A stretch of 64,000 nt of DNA from Eimeria necatrix (Eukaryota > Apicomplexa > Conoidasida > Eucoccidiorida > Eimeriidae), in the NCBI RefSeq assembly GCF_000499385.1, contig NW_013652627.1, positions 124,001-188,000 of the forward strand. The letters run 5' to 3'. The translations under genes and the position numbers were made by a program. Positions 1 through 13,659 of this stretch are shown here, piece by piece. The notes below the pieces were generated by a model that ran no database searches, was not told the DNA's origin, and saw only the letters and a program-made list of their open reading frames with translations. Each line of letters begins with the position of its first letter. The stretch's first letter is position 1.

Positions 1-361
1 CGAGCGGACGCATAGACTTACGCGAGACAGACACCGAGACCGCTTTCAGGATTATCAATTTCCTCGACGAACAAAAAGGTCAGATGATTACTTCGATTAC
101 TTAGAGCCGTCTTATCCCCAAGTCATTCGTACTGAGCACCGTGCAAGGTACTGTAGGTGCTCCGCTTGCTTGTTCAGAAGTATACGAAGCCCAACTATAG
201 AAGTTCCTGTAGGCTCAGGAACATTGCGCAGCAAAAAAGCGCCACGTCTGTTTCTTTGACACAAGCTCGACAGTAGTGCTAGATCTGCGGCATGCTTTAA
301 CTCAGCACTAAATCCACAGCAGGGCCCCTATCGCCAAAAAGCGGGACTCGAAGAGCAGCAC

Positions 362-628
362 ATGTGTGAACCACACACTGAAATAGAATCCGCTTCTGCA
401 GTGGCGGCAGCCGCGAGCAGCGAAGACCCACTGGTGAACCTGCTTAAACTACCGCAGAAAGGGGTTCTAGAAATGACCCTTTTCAACGCACGAGACAGCT
501 TCGACAATCTTTTAAAGGGAGTAAGTGCAAAAAAATATGACTCTCCTCGCATTTTGCTTTGTTACTGGTATGATTACTTGGCATTTTTAACTCTATTTCA
601 GCTCTCCGTCCTTCAGGCTTCTGTGTGA
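362..628 (+). CDS. Possible small two-exon gene, unknown function
   Basis: An ATG at 362 opens a frame running to a strong donor (GGGA|GTAAGT, intron 521-601) and a good acceptor (tctatttcag, 601). Read in phase, the frame closes at 626-628, giving about 61 residues with a plausible charged/amphipathic segment (LPQKGVLEMTLFNARDSFD). A different frame just downstream (about 655-770) also looks coding: it begins YGTYQIVHRG and then becomes Arg/Gln-rich. The true second exon may therefore be longer, or a one-base error may shift the frame. I do not recognise the family. Repeat-free, like its neighbours. Evidence is limited to splice signals and residue composition. Confidence 0.28.
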   Translation: MCEPHTEIESASAVAAAASSEDPLVNLLKLPQKGVLEMTLFNARDSFDNLLKGVSAKKYDSPRILLCYWYDYLAFLTLFQLSVLQASV

Positions 629-2269
629 GACTCTCCAATTCTTGCTCCCCGCTGTTTTATGGAACTTACCAGATTGTCCATCGGGGAACCCAGGAGCTAC
701 GAAGGGCTCTGCGAGCGCAGCAGCAGCGAGAACGGAAGCAAAGTGAAGCAAGAAAGGATTTTCCACCCTGAAAACGGTGGAAGTTTTATATCGTTCTCAT
801 GCAGAGCAAGCATTACGCGCAGTTGTCTACTACACCAAACTGCGAGATAGTGAAGCGAGAAGGATTATCCCAAGCTGGTGGTGAACGATATTGTAGCGCT
901 TGTGTGTAAGGCATGTCAGGTAGAGTGTCCAGCACACCGAGCTGTCAAACACTTGCTGCGTTGCTGAAGGGTTTTGCCCCTGGCGTGGCGGCGGTCTCTC
1001 TCCTTTTTTTTGTAACGTTCGTCTTGCGTTGAACGTGCACTAAGTCCTTGTATGTTACTTCCGGTAGACTTTGGAGTAAGCAAAGTAGAACCAATCAAAT
1101 AACTGAGGAAAGAGCTTATCCAGGCTGGTAAACGGCCGCCCACTGTGCCCACCTTCCTTTGAAACAGTCCGAGGTCCTAATTCTTCAAAGCCTCTAGGTT
1201 TAAAATAATCAGTTCCAGGGAGGCGTACGTACCAAAGGACACGACTACGGGAACCTGGAGCTCAGTACATCCTCCATTTAAGAGGATCTGCGTGCCACTG
1301 AACGCATCCTGCTAAAAGCCACTTGCCCTGGCTTTCTACAGAGTGCCCCCGTTCTGCACTACTGCGCAACCTCTTCACACTACACCACCTTGGAAAGACG
1401 GCCTTCTACGTAGCAGTGCTCTGCAACGTGTCACTGGTCCTCTCTGGCCACTCTTGCCGCCCCCAAAACGGGAGGATGTTTGCTGAATGCTCGCTATGCC
1501 GTGCTGCGCACCTGCAAGACGCTCAAGACTTTATACACCGAGCTAACTTTAAGCATAAATTCTGGAAGGAGGGCAGCGAGCTGCGAAGCTCCCCGCTCCC
1601 ACTAAAATGGACCTGCGGACCTGGCACTGTCAAGGGGATCTTCTCCTCTTCATGCCAGAGCACAGCGTGATGCACCCTGGCGTTCATACAGAGTTTCCAC
1701 ACATGGCTGGTAAGCAAACGGTGACACAAGCTGAGCGGCAACTGCTAAATGCTACTCATCACCGCCCTATTTGCGCATCCAATACAGCCACCTCTGCGAT
1801 GGGTGCTTAAAAACATACCTCTCTCCTGCCCACAGAAAAAAAAAGGCATCGCGTGTTATGCAAAGCATCTCAATCAACACGGCTGACTAATGATATAATA
1901 TCACGGACTGGTATGAAAAGAGCCATGGCACGGATCATGCAAAATCAACAAGCGCCACGCTTTCTTAACGGAAGGACGCATCTTAACAAAACAAGCAGCC
2001 ACAGCTGCGCGAGAGCCAAACAAGGCAAATCAGGCCGCGTCCCGTGGGAAACAATCCATTTGTTTTCAAGTCATGACGCGCAAGCACGTGTACCTGCATC
2101 AGCACACCGTCTGACGTCAGGGGTATCATCCCTGTTGAACGAAAATCAATAATATTTAATGTGAATCCTTGTCCGTAGCTTAAGGTCTCGAACGCTGCGT
2201 TCTTCAAAGGAACAGCAATAAAATGGGCGAGCAGAAGTGGCACCAGCTTCTGCAACAAATCGCTCGCAA
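629..2269. other. No convincing gene
   Basis: Only short overlapping open frames on both strands. Apart from the 655-770 segment noted under the gene at 362-628, I see no recognised motif, no good exon chain and no repeats. It probably contains the 3' flank of the CCCH gene that ends at 2270. Confidence 0.4.
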
Positions 2270-4361
2270 TTACCAAGCTGCTGACCATGTGATGCTGTTC
2301 CCGCCTTCTGCACCGTTCTCTGCAAATGCAGTTCGTGATGCATCCTTCTCCCTGTACGGTGAACCCTCTCGGACTATTTTGTCCAAATCGCATCGTCGCC
2401 GTGGTAAGCGGCAATGCATCTCCTCTGTACCACGTAAGCTATGTAGACCTGTAAGCCCTGGTGGAGGAGCCGTAGAGCTATGCAACTGAATGGGCGACGA
2501 GTACGACTTCCCATATGCACCAAAGACCTCCTGAGCATCCATCAGGGAGTTTGTCCCGAAGGCAGGCTCAGTGCTACGCCTGGAACCATGGACGGCCAGA
2601 AGAGCCGTCTGCGCACCCACTAGCGTCGAGCCATCGAATGCTATATCAGAACATCGGGTCAGGAGAGGTGCAGCCTGCCTGGGGAGCGCGCAGCCATTTC
2701 CCAATCCGGTCGCCGTAGACGAAGTGAAACTGTGCTCCGGTGATAAACTCCACATTGATGCTGAAGAGATGCTCGTACAACTGCGAGACGGCAAGCACCT
2801 GGGAGATTCCGAAGCTGGTGACAACAAAGCATCCGTTGAGCGGTCCGAACTACTTGAACCTTGGGTGTCCCAACGCTTCAGAGAGTTCACCTTGGCCAAA
2901 AGTGTGTCCAAAGAAGATGCCGACGCGTTGGCGCCCGAGTCAGGTAGCATTCCTCCATTTATTACCTGCCGCAGGCAGTCAAACGTGACTTCACCTTTGT
3001 CCTTCAATTTGTCACGGTTCTCTTCCACGGCTTCTGCACCGCAGCCTGCTGGCATCCTTTCCCTTCTATGGCCTGAGCCCCGTCCACTAAGCCGAGACTG
3101 CTGCTGCTGCCGTTTCTTCCTCTCTAGGTGAGGAGGAAGGCTGCAGCAACAAGGCACAGGTAAACAAACAGAGCACTCTCAAAAGGCGCACTTCTGCTGT
3201 CAAAAGCAACTTGCATTTTGCTCGGGACAGTAAGATGCGACGAAATTGAAGCAAGCGTACTTCTCCGGTCGAAGATCCGCGTCTCCATGTGCGTGCCTGC
3301 ACAGTTCTCCACTGTAGCAACAGCCCTGTCGCCAATACTTGCATATGGTTGTTTTGAAAACACCAACAGTCGACTGAAGCTCGTGCTCTCCGTGAGCAAA
3401 ATTGCAATCCTCATTCTCGCATTTTCCCTTTAACCAGTATTTACACAAAGATGTCTTCCGCAGCTCCAGCTTCTTCTGTAGTTCCGTCATGTTGTGCGCA
3501 TAGTTGCAGCTTTCCCTATTTGGGCAGATGCCCAATCTCAAGAAACTCAAGCACAGCAAGTTCCTGCAGAAAAAGCAGTTCACCCACGCAAACTCATCAA
3601 GGGCACGTCTGCAAGAAAAGACCAGCAGACGACTGCCATATCGCAAGACCATACTCATGCAGCTGGCAGTCTGATGTGAGCACAGTGAAGTGCCAGCAAG
3701 CTACGTAGTATTACCGCTTTGGGAAAACGGGCTTCCGCTGAAGCCCGCCTTGTGCCTGAAGATGCAGCATTGTGACTAGGGCAGTCTGGAGGGCTAAATG
3801 ACTGTCGAGGATCCCGTTGGAAGAGCGGCTGGACGCCCCCTTCTCTCCTCGGCGTTCACGACCCGAGTGCTTGGTTGGAGATGGTGTGCCATCGCGAGCT
3901 CTTCTCCCTCCGGATTGCGCCGAGTCGGACTTCGTCAAAATATCGACATACTGCTGACCGTCCGGTTCCCGGGCCCCTGGTTGAACTAATCCCTGTTCTG
4001 CAGCGTGAAGCAGCTCCTCCAAAAGCAATTCCTTTGGCTGCTGTACCACACTAGGGTTAGGCGAGAGCAGCTGCTCGACGTCTGGCAACCGACGGCCTCG
4101 AGGGCCTTCTACGGGGTTGCTCTTGTCACCACCATGGCCGCCAAGAGCACCTTCGCCTACATGCTCAAGCGTTGCAGCAACACCGCCAAGGACGAGGCGC
4201 TGGTCATTGCCCCCGTCACCTGATTTGCGAGAGGCTATGGAAGCAAGTGTGTTCTTCCCATCTGCCGCGAACCCGCCCTTCCACGGCATCGTCTGCTGTC
4301 CCTGGGCTGATGAAAAGCTCCCATCCGATGGGATAAGGAAGACGTGTCTAAAGCCGTCCAT
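2270..4361 (-). CDS. Triple CCCH zinc-finger protein (RNA-binding)
   Basis: Three exons join in phase: 4361-3715, 3563-3211 and 3123-2270, about 617 residues. Exon 1 starts at ATG 4361 (MDGFRHVFLIPSDG) and ends at a GTAATA donor. Exon 2 begins after a tttctgcag acceptor and carries three CCCH fingers in tandem: C-x8-C-x5-C-x3-H, C-x7-C-x4-C-x3-H (CKYWLKGKC...CNFAH) and C-x7-C-x5-C-x3-H (CKYWRQGCC...CRHAH), then a fourth Cys-rich segment (CFNFVASYC) without a clear final His. Exon 3 starts with a basic KRKKRQQQQ stretch and is Ser-rich and disordered-looking. Tandem CCCH fingers of this kind usually bind single-stranded RNA, so a role in mRNA stability or splicing is inferred. The exon 2/3 junction is the least certain. 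The gene is nearly free of homopolymer runs, unlike genes beyond 28 kb. Confidence 0.75.
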
Positions 4362-7300
4362 GTCGGCTACTTTCCTCTATATCAATCCGAGCTCCGCCGG
4401 CTCCTCCAATACTCAGTCAGACAGCTGGACTACTCAAGTTCAGGAAGACACGCTCAACCGTGCCAGAACAAGCACAACAAGCAGTACAGAACAACTAGCT
4501 GCCGAGAGACAGGCCTTATTTAAACACTTGTGGAGCTCAAAATAAAGCGGCGGCAAAGATACACTTATTAAGGGGTTGAGAAGACGCTCCTCGTAAGCAG
4601 TAAAGCGCCAGCACTTCCATAAAGCGTCCGAAAACAAAATGCTGTGCGACCTCCCTCACACCCGTGTACCGCGAACTTTTCACGCTGACTGGACAGTATG
4701 CTTCCTTCCGGTCAGTGTGCAGAGCAACTCGTTGGTAAAAAAACGACTTAAAATGCAAGCTGCAAATCTCGAGGACAGAACTCGCAAAGCAAGGGAGCCT
4801 CCAACCGCAAATGACTGCGAAAATCCAAGAACAGCTACAATTCTACTCGGAGGGACGAAATGCGTCAAATCCCCATTCCTATCCTGTGCTCTCCTAAGCA
4901 GAGAAATTCTCGTAGGGTACTTATATTCCAATATATTAACACGAAAACAATCCACTGCTGAACCGTCGCCTGTCATGTGCCCAGCTCCGATATCTTCAAG
5001 ATCAGAGCTCATTACAGCTGATACAGTATTCCAAAAATCGTACTTAAATTCTATATCCCTTTTCTGGGATAAACTCCAACCCTGCACAGGGTGAATCTCG
5101 GAGCGTCCTTCAACCTTCAAGAGGGGGGTGGTTCACTTAGGTGTGCTGGTAGCAGCGTGCAGCTGAAGCTTCTACCTCAGCGAGTACTCAGTTCATTAAA
5201 AAACAGGAAGATCCTGATGCTCGAAAATGCTCAAGAGTCCCTACGTTCTGCTTCAAGACGGTAGGGGGTCAGGCAAGGGATGCGACGCGGTCAACATCCC
5301 GTACCTTCGAAAACTGCTGTCCTAAAAAAAAGACACTTAGCACCTTTGGAACTGCAGTTGATTGCAGTGTTGTTAGAACCACAAAAAACGAAAAATGACT
5401 TGTAGGGCCAGCCCATGACGCAGTGGAGCAGAAACGCAACTCAGTTGAAGGCGAGACCCTATCCTGAGGTGGACGCTGTCGTCTCGCAATTCAACTTTGT
5501 GAGACCAGACGCATATATTGCCTGATCTCTTGACAAAAACATCAATATAATAACTGAATAACGAGAAAACAAAAATCTGGCGGACCGGCTGCACCGATGG
5601 TCTTGCTATAACAGACCAGTGGAGAGCACTGCTGCTTCGACGCTGTTGAGGCCGGGGGGAGAGGCGCTGGCGCAGACTGTACCAATGACAAGCTGGGCTT
5701 GGAACCAACAAGACATGATGAATTGTGTTTAAAATGAACAGCATTCATATTCCTAAGTGTACACAATCGTGCACTAGCAATATATGCTATTCATTGTGTA
5801 ACGAGTGCCACCTGTGGGGGTGAGGAAGACGACACTGCACACCCACCGCAAAACTGAGGTTGCCTTTTCCCGGAACGTCCTTTAGTGAGGAGATATAGAA
5901 AGACTAACACTTAAGATGGTGTGGCACTGGGAGTGTGCATAACCTTGCTTATTACCGAGGGACACGCGGCCACTCAGTGACCCGTGCGGACGCGGGAACA
6001 GCGGAAATATCCTCAGACAGTGCCCCTACAGCTCAACGCATTTGCGCTGCCACATCCCACTACAATATGTGCAACTAGTGCAACTGTTTTAGTGCCATTT
6101 GCAGGCCGATCGTCTACTGCACCACAGAGAGCCTTGAGCATCTCCACTGAGAGCAGAGACGTCCTAGCACTGTGTGTCGGCCTTCACAAATTAGACGCGA
6201 ACTGCCACCTGCACAATCCCCCAGCAGCTACAGAAAACCTAGGAGAAGCAGGCAATGAGACAACTGACACGGGACGTGATTGAAGGAACTACGGACCTCG
6301 TGGCGTCCCAGGCTACCTACCGGCAGACTAGATTTCCTTGAGCCCACACAGCTTTCAACAAGAACAAAAAATTCCCATGATGCCTGGTGAATGAGCGCTC
6401 TACCAGAGATATGGGTAAACACAAGAAGAGCGCTGCGGCACCACTGGCACCCCGGGCCACATGAAGCAATTCCTCATGGCCGCTGTTACAAGACACGCGA
6501 TGCGCCTAAATTGCGGGACGAAGCGAGTACAAACCAAAGGCACCGTACGTACAGCCGTTGGGACAGGAAAAAATGCGCCCGCTACTACAGCAGCGCGTGG
6601 AATGGGCGCTGCTCGGTCTTCGTTCAGGGAAGTCGACCCGAGGCTGACGTAGCAGACTCAGCAGCTCAGCACCTGTACCTTAGGGCTTCTTCATTGAATG
6701 ATACTAGCACTAATTGAGGTCTGGCTACTATATGCCAGCCTCTCAAGACGCCAGGCTAAGCTGTGTTGACGATTTTATCGCATGCTTCAACAAGTCGCAG
6801 TGCAGTAGACGGTACAACTCGGCTGCTGGCAGCGAGCCTCAGCAAGCTGTAGCCGATGCAACGTTGCCGTTTCGACTTGTCTCCGGCGGCGATAAGTCAA
6901 TGTCTCCCGATAACTGGAAGGGCCCCTCTAAACGCGGGGAATTTCCGGAAGACCCCATGTAAAGACGAAGCGCCTGCACCTCGTCTTTTCCTCTGCCACA
7001 GCTCAACACAGAAAACATTTCCTTTTTCAGAGTTTATTATTAAGCGCTAGGTTCTTCTTTTGTTCCAGCATAAGCAGCAGCATGAGAAATAATGTAAGCA
7101 ACTTTAAGTTGACTGCCGCCGAAATGTCCAGTTGACACAGTGCAGTCACAGCTAACTGGTTCGTGCTTACGCTGGCTTGAAAACTTGTGTATGGGTTTGC
7201 CATCGCTCTGATTGCATGTCAGTCGAGTAGGCAGCTGAAGAACAGCATGTGTGTGCATTCTGAGAGTCATTCGCTGACCAGCAGCCGTCGCGCCACTTGC

Positions 7301-7630
7301 ATAGCCAATCTTGGAACCTGCTGCCCTGCAACGCCGGAATCGGTGGACGGGAAACGCCACCAAAACCAGAAGGTACTATACCCGTTGCCGCAGCACGGAT
7401 GTCCAGCATGCCTGCGAGAAACGACGTTGAGAAGTACGTGTTTGAATTACCACAAGAACAAAGTTCATTCAACAAACTCGAATTCCTACAACCACTGACT
7501 ACAGAATGGACATTTCCTATAGAAAGTCTCTTTGCCCACCAGATATGTTGATGGTTTTGTCGTTGCTGTCCCGGCTCTCGTGGACGTTCACCAGCGGAAT
7601 AACAAATGGAGGATAAGAAACATTAAAAAC
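4362..7630. other. Intergenic, no supported gene
   Basis: About 3.2 kb of balanced composition between the CCCH gene start and the coiled-coil gene 3' end. A pair of opposed 146-151 codon open frames at about 4640-5120 overlap each other and show no family resemblance. A possible terminal exon of the coiled-coil gene lies at about 7167-7411. No tandem repeats, RNA genes or mobile element motifs were seen. Confidence 0.4.
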
Positions 7631-10600
7631 CTGAGTTGTACCACTAACCGCCCCCTTCAAGTCTGAGAGTTGCTGAGCCTCAACTTTCTTGAAGGCATTG
7701 AACTCGTTAGCGAGGTCATGTAGTTGTCGCTGCAGCACTTCGAGTACACCGGCAAGCCCAGCATCTCGACGCTCCGTCAGAATGAGGGCCTTGAGCTCCT
7801 CTAGCTCTCCCTAATCGGAACACATAGTGGAATGAATATAGACATAACATAGAAAACTGACGACTGTAATTCGGAGGAATGCGACTCATTACGGTTGCTT
7901 TAAAAGCTCTTCAGAGAGAGGCTTGAGCGTTTTGCAGATCTAGCAACTTGCCCTTGCAATTATCGCAACTAAGCGCTTCCTACTACTCCATAATTCGAGT
8001 GAGAACAATGGAACGAACCTTTAGATATTCATTTTCCCGACGCATGCGTTCATTTGCTGCAATGAGAGCTTTTTCTTTTTGATTGCTCGCCTGCTCCTCC
8101 AATTTTCTTTGTTGCTCTTGCAGTGAAGCAAGCAGTTGCTGGAAATGCCTTTGATTTTCTTCTGCCTTATCTATTGCATGTGCACTTTCCATGTCCTTTG
8201 CCCTGAGTTGCTCATGCAGCTTCTCCACCTGCTCTGCAAGAACATCCCGCTGCGCCTTCAGCCCTGCTGCCTCATACAGATTCCAATCCTGCATAACAGG
8301 CTGCGGTGCTGTCGCGTGCCTCTCTTTAAGCTCAGACACTTCAACGTGAAGTCGAAGGCAGCCCTGCTCAAGTTCTTTCAAACGATCTTTGAACTGAGCC
8401 TCCCTGCCCTCAAGTTCAGCTGCCTGCAGCTTCACAAGCTGTCGCTGGGCATCTTCTAGAGATCTTTGGTATTGTTCCGTGCTTCGCTCTAGCGTAGCCT
8501 CAAGTTCTCTGTACTTTTCCTGAGCCTTGCTCAAACTGTCAAGAAGAGCCTCGTGCTTTTGGTGCCACTGAAGCGCTACTTGCTCATGGCTTTTATTCGC
8601 TTGCTCCAGTTGAGCAGAAAGGGATGAATTCTGCTCTCTCAGACCTTTTATTGTCTCTGCGAGTTCCTCATACTCCTTCCTCAGGCACAAAGCTCCTTGA
8701 TCAGCTTGTTCTAAAGCAGTGCATTTCTCTTTCTCTAACTGTTCAATTTGTTCCTGCATGACTGCAAGGGCAGCCTTTTGAGCTAATTCCAGTTGTCGCT
8801 TCTCTTCTTCCTTCTGGGACAAAAGCTGCTGGGTTTCCTCCTTCTCGGCCTGGAGCCCGAGCTCAAGGTCAGCAATATTCTTTTTCAAGCGCTCAGCCTC
8901 TTCTGTGAATGCAGCTTCACGAGTGGCAAAATCTTGAATTTTGTCGAGGAGCTCTTGCATGCGCACCTGCATGTGCTGCACCTCCCTTTCCTGCACCCTC
9001 AGTGCCTCCTGTTTTTCTTCATTTAGCCGGCTCATTGCTTCCTTCTGAGTCGTGAATTCTGCTGTTTTCATCTCAAGTTCGAATTTTTGCCGTGTGGCCT
9101 CTTGAAGTTGCTCTTTCAGTTCTTGCAATTTGTTGTATGCAGAGCGAAGCTCTGCCTGCATCTCCTCTTTCGCCTCTTGCGCTGCATTGGCTTGCGCCAC
9201 CAGCTCTTGCTTCAAAGTCTCCGCTTCGCTTTCTTGTTTAGCCAGCCTACCCTTCAGAAACTCCACTTGTTGCTGGAGCTGTTCTTGCATTTCCCTAGCA
9301 TTGGCTTCAAACTCACGTTGCTCTGCTTCCATGGAACGCTGCTGGAGGGCGCTCTGTGCCAAAGCGTCAGCGCGGCGACGTTCTTTCTCGAGCTTCACAA
9401 TGCATGGCGCAACAGATGCCACTCCTATTAAATACAGTGCGCTTTAAACGGTTCGTGGATTTGGCATACTGGTTGGCAACCATGAAACTCCTTATGCATG
9501 GAATAAATCGGACTTACCAACTCTAGTAACTCCTCTCTCCGCTTCTCCGCCTCGGCGCGTTCCTCCTCGCTAACACTCCCACGTTTCACGAGTTCCATTA
9601 GTTTACTGAGTGATGGCAACAAGCTTATGCAGAGCTCAAGAAATGGGTACGGCTGCTGGGATGTTCAATGCTACTCAAGCATGAATCGCCAAAATAAATA
9701 ATGAGGAATGATCACACTGAAGCTGAATGTTGGTTACTGCAAAGAAGAAATCCAGCCACATCCAGCGTCTCACTGAGTAGTCACGCCAAGCGCATTCGCG
9801 ACGTTCGTCGTTTCTACTAGCTGTCCCTCAAGGCTCTTCACACGCGAGGAAAGCTCTTCAATCTGCTTCATATTCTCTTCCACACTGCGCTGAAGAGTAG
9901 CCCTCTGCTCCTCTAGTTCTGCTTGATGCTTCTGCGGCAAACACTCAGCAGGCCATCTAACTCCGCAGTCTTGTCCGTGCTTGTCCTTCATTGGGCTTTT
10001 AGAAACACTGCTTGGTGCTCGTACTCGGCTCCTAGCCAGATCCTCCTAGCTCAACACGCTCCTACCTCAGCTTGATCGAGAAGGGACGCCTTCACTTGCA
10101 ACTCTTTGAGCTGCTCCGCTACTTTCTCCTCAAGACTCTTCACAACATCTGCTGGTGCCCTCGATGCCAAAGCATTGGCATGGCTTTCCTGTGCATAGCG
10201 CGTTTACAAAGCCACAATTTTCAGCCATAATAACTACAGGCAATTGCATTCTTGTAGGAGAAACAGCGTGAGACAAAACAGGGGCAGTCCAGGCTTTGCG
10301 GCTAAAATGTCTACAAAACCTAGCGCGTACCTGAGCGTCACGAAGCATTTGCCTTGCTTCTTGCACTTGAGCCTGCAAATGCTCATTATCTGCAGCCGTC
10401 AAGCACAGGGCAGCAGTCGAAGTGTTGAGATCGTCTTTGGTAGCTTCAAGGGCCTGCGCAGTGCGCTGTAGCTCAGCGGATTTCCTCTCCAGTTGTTCTC
10501 TGGCGGCAGCAAGCTCGCGAGAACGTTCCTAAAGCGACAATGCAGCAGTACACAAAAGCATATGAAGCCACTGTTTGTACTGTGTCCGGTTCTACGCGAC

Positions 10601-13600
10601 AAGCCTCTCAGCCCTCGCTGAAAACAATGAAGTGCGCAAGTCTAAATAAAGCAGGTGAGGCATCGGAGGATAATTTCGCCAAGTGATGCAACTGCATCCC
10701 TTTCTTCCATTTCCTTCTTAATTGCAGTGAGCTCTGCCTTAAGTTCTCCATTGGTTTGCGAAAGTCATACCTCCAGTTTCTGTTGTGAAACTGCATCTCT
10801 TTCTTCCATTTCCTTCTTAATCGCAGTGAGTTCTGCTTTAAGTTCTTCATTGGATTGCCTTACTGTATCCAGCTCCGCGAGGGTTGATCTCAGCTTGTCC
10901 TGTACCTCGCTCAGCCTGAAACATGCCAACAATACACAACGTTCACCGCAGCCCCTACGTATTGTAGGTTGCTGCTCCAATAGGAACTGCTTGTTTCAAG
11001 AAACTCGAATGCGCTCAAGCACTAAGTCTAGGCGCCCAGCTATTAAAATTGCTAGCTTTCTTCTGATCGGGAGCCCTGGCCGCATCGCATCTTGTCAACT
11101 TGAAAACGTTCGCCCAAAATGGGTTCGACTACTCACCTACGGGGCATGCTGCCCAACTTGGTCAGGTGCAGCTCGGTGGCCAATGACACGGCAGGCTCCG
11201 CAGGGACGGGTTGGGGAGTGACAAGGAGTTGCTTTACAGACGCCCTGCGAGGGTTTGGCGCCGCACCAAACAAATGGCTGATAGAGCCCCGAGGTGTGAC
11301 TTGCCTGCTCGTGACATCTCCTCCTCTGGGCGACTCCAAGGTGGGAGCTTGTTGTTGTGTGCTCAGCGTCACATTCAAAGACTCCAGTAGCCTGCCCTTG
11401 CGATCCAGCTCTCGCTTAAGAGACTTTATTTCTTCGTCCTTCGCTTGAGTAGTGCCTTTAAGCGTAACAAGATCATGCGCCAGTTCCGTCACTTTCTGAG
11501 AGTCCTGGGTGCTAGCTTGCACGGTCAGTTTCTTAATAAGCTCTTGGAGAGCCGCACACTCCCTGCTCAAGTTATGTTTTTCTTCCTCGAGTTTAACCAA
11601 ATCCTTCTGGTTCTCCTGAGCCAACAGAGATCCCCCAAAATACGCAGTTTTTTGGAAGTTCACTTCCAGGCAGTAAAACGTTCAGGCAGCAAACCAATTC
11701 TGTTGCGGCGGCCGCAACTTCAAGGATTACCTGGTATGCCTTGATGCGTGCTTCCAATGTACTTAACTGGCGTGTCAGTTCCCGTCCCTCGGCCTCTAAA
11801 TCTGAAATGCGCTCGGTCATCTCCTTGAGTTCTTGAACCTGCAGCGACAGAAACTCGAAAACTTGGTGACTAATCCCAATACTTTCACATGCTAACTCTA
11901 CTGAATGCCGTGCCTCCCGAGAGCCTGAAGTTGCAGATTAATTAGCCGACCTGCTCATCATTGGTTTCCACTGCATCTTGAAGCTTTTTTCTCAGCGATA
12001 TAACGTCCTGCTTCAAGTGTACATTCTGCATTAAAAAGAAATCACCGTTCATGGTAGCAGTGCAAAAGATGGGAAGAAATGCTTCGTGCTGGGGTCGCGC
12101 CACACAGAAACAATGCGCAACGTGCACTCCCCCGCGAGGCATCATGCTTACCTGTTCCTTCAACTTTCCTACTAAATCATCAAAATCATTTTGAAGATAG
12201 TCCAAAATTTTATCAAATAGCTGACCCAAGACCTGGGGATGCAGATTGGTATAATCATCTGTTGTCATGTTCTCAAGACTGCAAGTGGAGAGCCTCCTTT
12301 GGGATGCTGAATCTGACGTCACAACCGCACCCAATCTCTTTAAGTATGCGCGTTCAACTGCTACATTTTTCGCTCTACTTTCGAAGAACGTGCTCGGGCA
12401 GTCACGCTCCACTGCATTCAAGAGCAACTTACCTTCCCAGTCAACGTCAGGGGGTTCGACGTCCCTATCCGACATGTAATCCAGGCAATCGCTTTGCTGA
12501 ATAGGAAGAAGGCAAGAATAGCTGCCTCTAGTCATGACGCCAAAAAGCAACAGTGGCTATTTAGTTGATGCACGCTGTTCTAAGTTTCACTGAACAAGCA
12601 TACGCCACCTCTCAAGTGCGCAGTTGATAGAGCAGCTCTCAGTAAGAACATATTGTCCTTTACTGGATGCGCATTATTTCCCACTGAGAGCCTTCAATGG
12701 CAACAAACAACCTTTGAACTCGAGAACGACAAAAGGCGCAAACCATCAGTGGAGAAATGGCTTAAAGAAAGAGAAAGTACTCGGTTGGCACATTGACTGT
12801 GGAGAATTGCTCACTGCATCGCAGTCGGATTCATCTGATTCCTGCTTGTCTGTGCTTCGGTTGCTTCCGAACATATGTAGCATGCCGCGGCTGGCAACGC
12901 AACTCTGCAGTTCCTCGTCAAGGCCTGAAGAATCCGCAATCATACGTTATACAACGTCCAAAACAAGGACGTAGGATACTAAGAGCGCCTTTAACCCAGG
13001 CTATGTGCAGGGAGAAACTGTACACTGACTTACAAGAAATGGAAACAGACTTGCTCGCGGGCTCTGACAAGCTTGGAAAAGACCTGCGTACGCGTGTTCG
13101 CCTCCGGAGCAGCAGCGTCTGAGTACGTTTGATTGTCTTGCGCCGCTCCAGGGCATGCGCCACGGCGTCCATTTGCTGGTGAGCTGCACGGATAAAATTA
13201 CACAAAACGTAAGACCTGAAAAAAATTCAGTGAAGACCTGAAGATCCGATGTTGCAACTCCTGGCAAAAGCCATGAAACCAACAGGAAACTATTCACAAC
13301 GCGGTCAGAATCGCGCGTCTCCACTCCGGTTAGCTCCTCAACGACCTGAGGTAGCTTCGGAGTAACCGACTGCGCGTTTTCAAGCTTAAATATTTGCCAA
13401 TTTCAGTCGCACACTCAAAGTGTCACGCTCACTATAACTCGTATGGCAAACGACACACACGGGACCCACCTTCATTGCCGCTGCCGAAGCCAAATAAGCC
13501 TTCCGTGCGCGTCGACCTCTTGGAAAGGGTTCGGCCTGCCTGTAACACGCTCCGCGCCCGTCCAGGTGCTTCTTGCTGCAGTGCCTGTGCAAGATTCTTC

Positions 13601-13659
13601 TTGTAGCGGTCAAGCAAGTCCAAGATTGCCGTGAGCTTTGCAAAGTTTTCGGCATCCAT
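7631..13659 (-). CDS. Large coiled-coil protein, about 1,250 residues, multi-exon
   Basis: Fourteen exons join with agreeing phases: 13659-13470, 13183-13034, 12924-12815, 12496-12152, 12025-11951, 11838-11731, 11615-11137, 10915-10771, 10528-10331, 10188-10066, 9931-9785, 9634-9518, 9392-8019 and 7810-7631. The start is ATG 13659 (MDAENFAKLTAILDLLDRY). From exon 4 onward the protein is almost entirely heptad-like Glu/Lys/Gln/Leu sequence. The longest exon alone gives about 458 residues of coiled coil, with a short non-coil break (TAPQPVMQDWNLYEAA). There are no catalytic motifs or membrane segments. Such proteins serve as scaffolds in cytoskeleton, centrosome or conoid-type structures, but nothing here picks one, so the function is unassigned. 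Junctions of exons 12-14 are less certain. The frame runs past the donor at 7630 to a stop at 7517; a last exon at about 7411-7167 is an alternative. The intron 10770-10529 holds a duplicated exon fragment. Confidence 0.75.
10677..10850 (-). repeat. Tandem duplication of a coiled-coil exon segment
   Basis: Two near-identical segments of roughly 75 bases lie side by side, one inside exon 8 (about 10783-10850) and one in the following intron (about 10677-10757). In the gene's frame both encode ELKAELTAIKKEMEERDAV. The second copy is separated from the first by an in-frame TGA that overlaps the GTATGA donor. Confidence 0.7.

Noticed and set aside
4639..5120. Two opposed open frames of about 150 codons
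   Set aside because: They overlap almost completely on opposite strands, show no family resemblance and lack good splice or start context.
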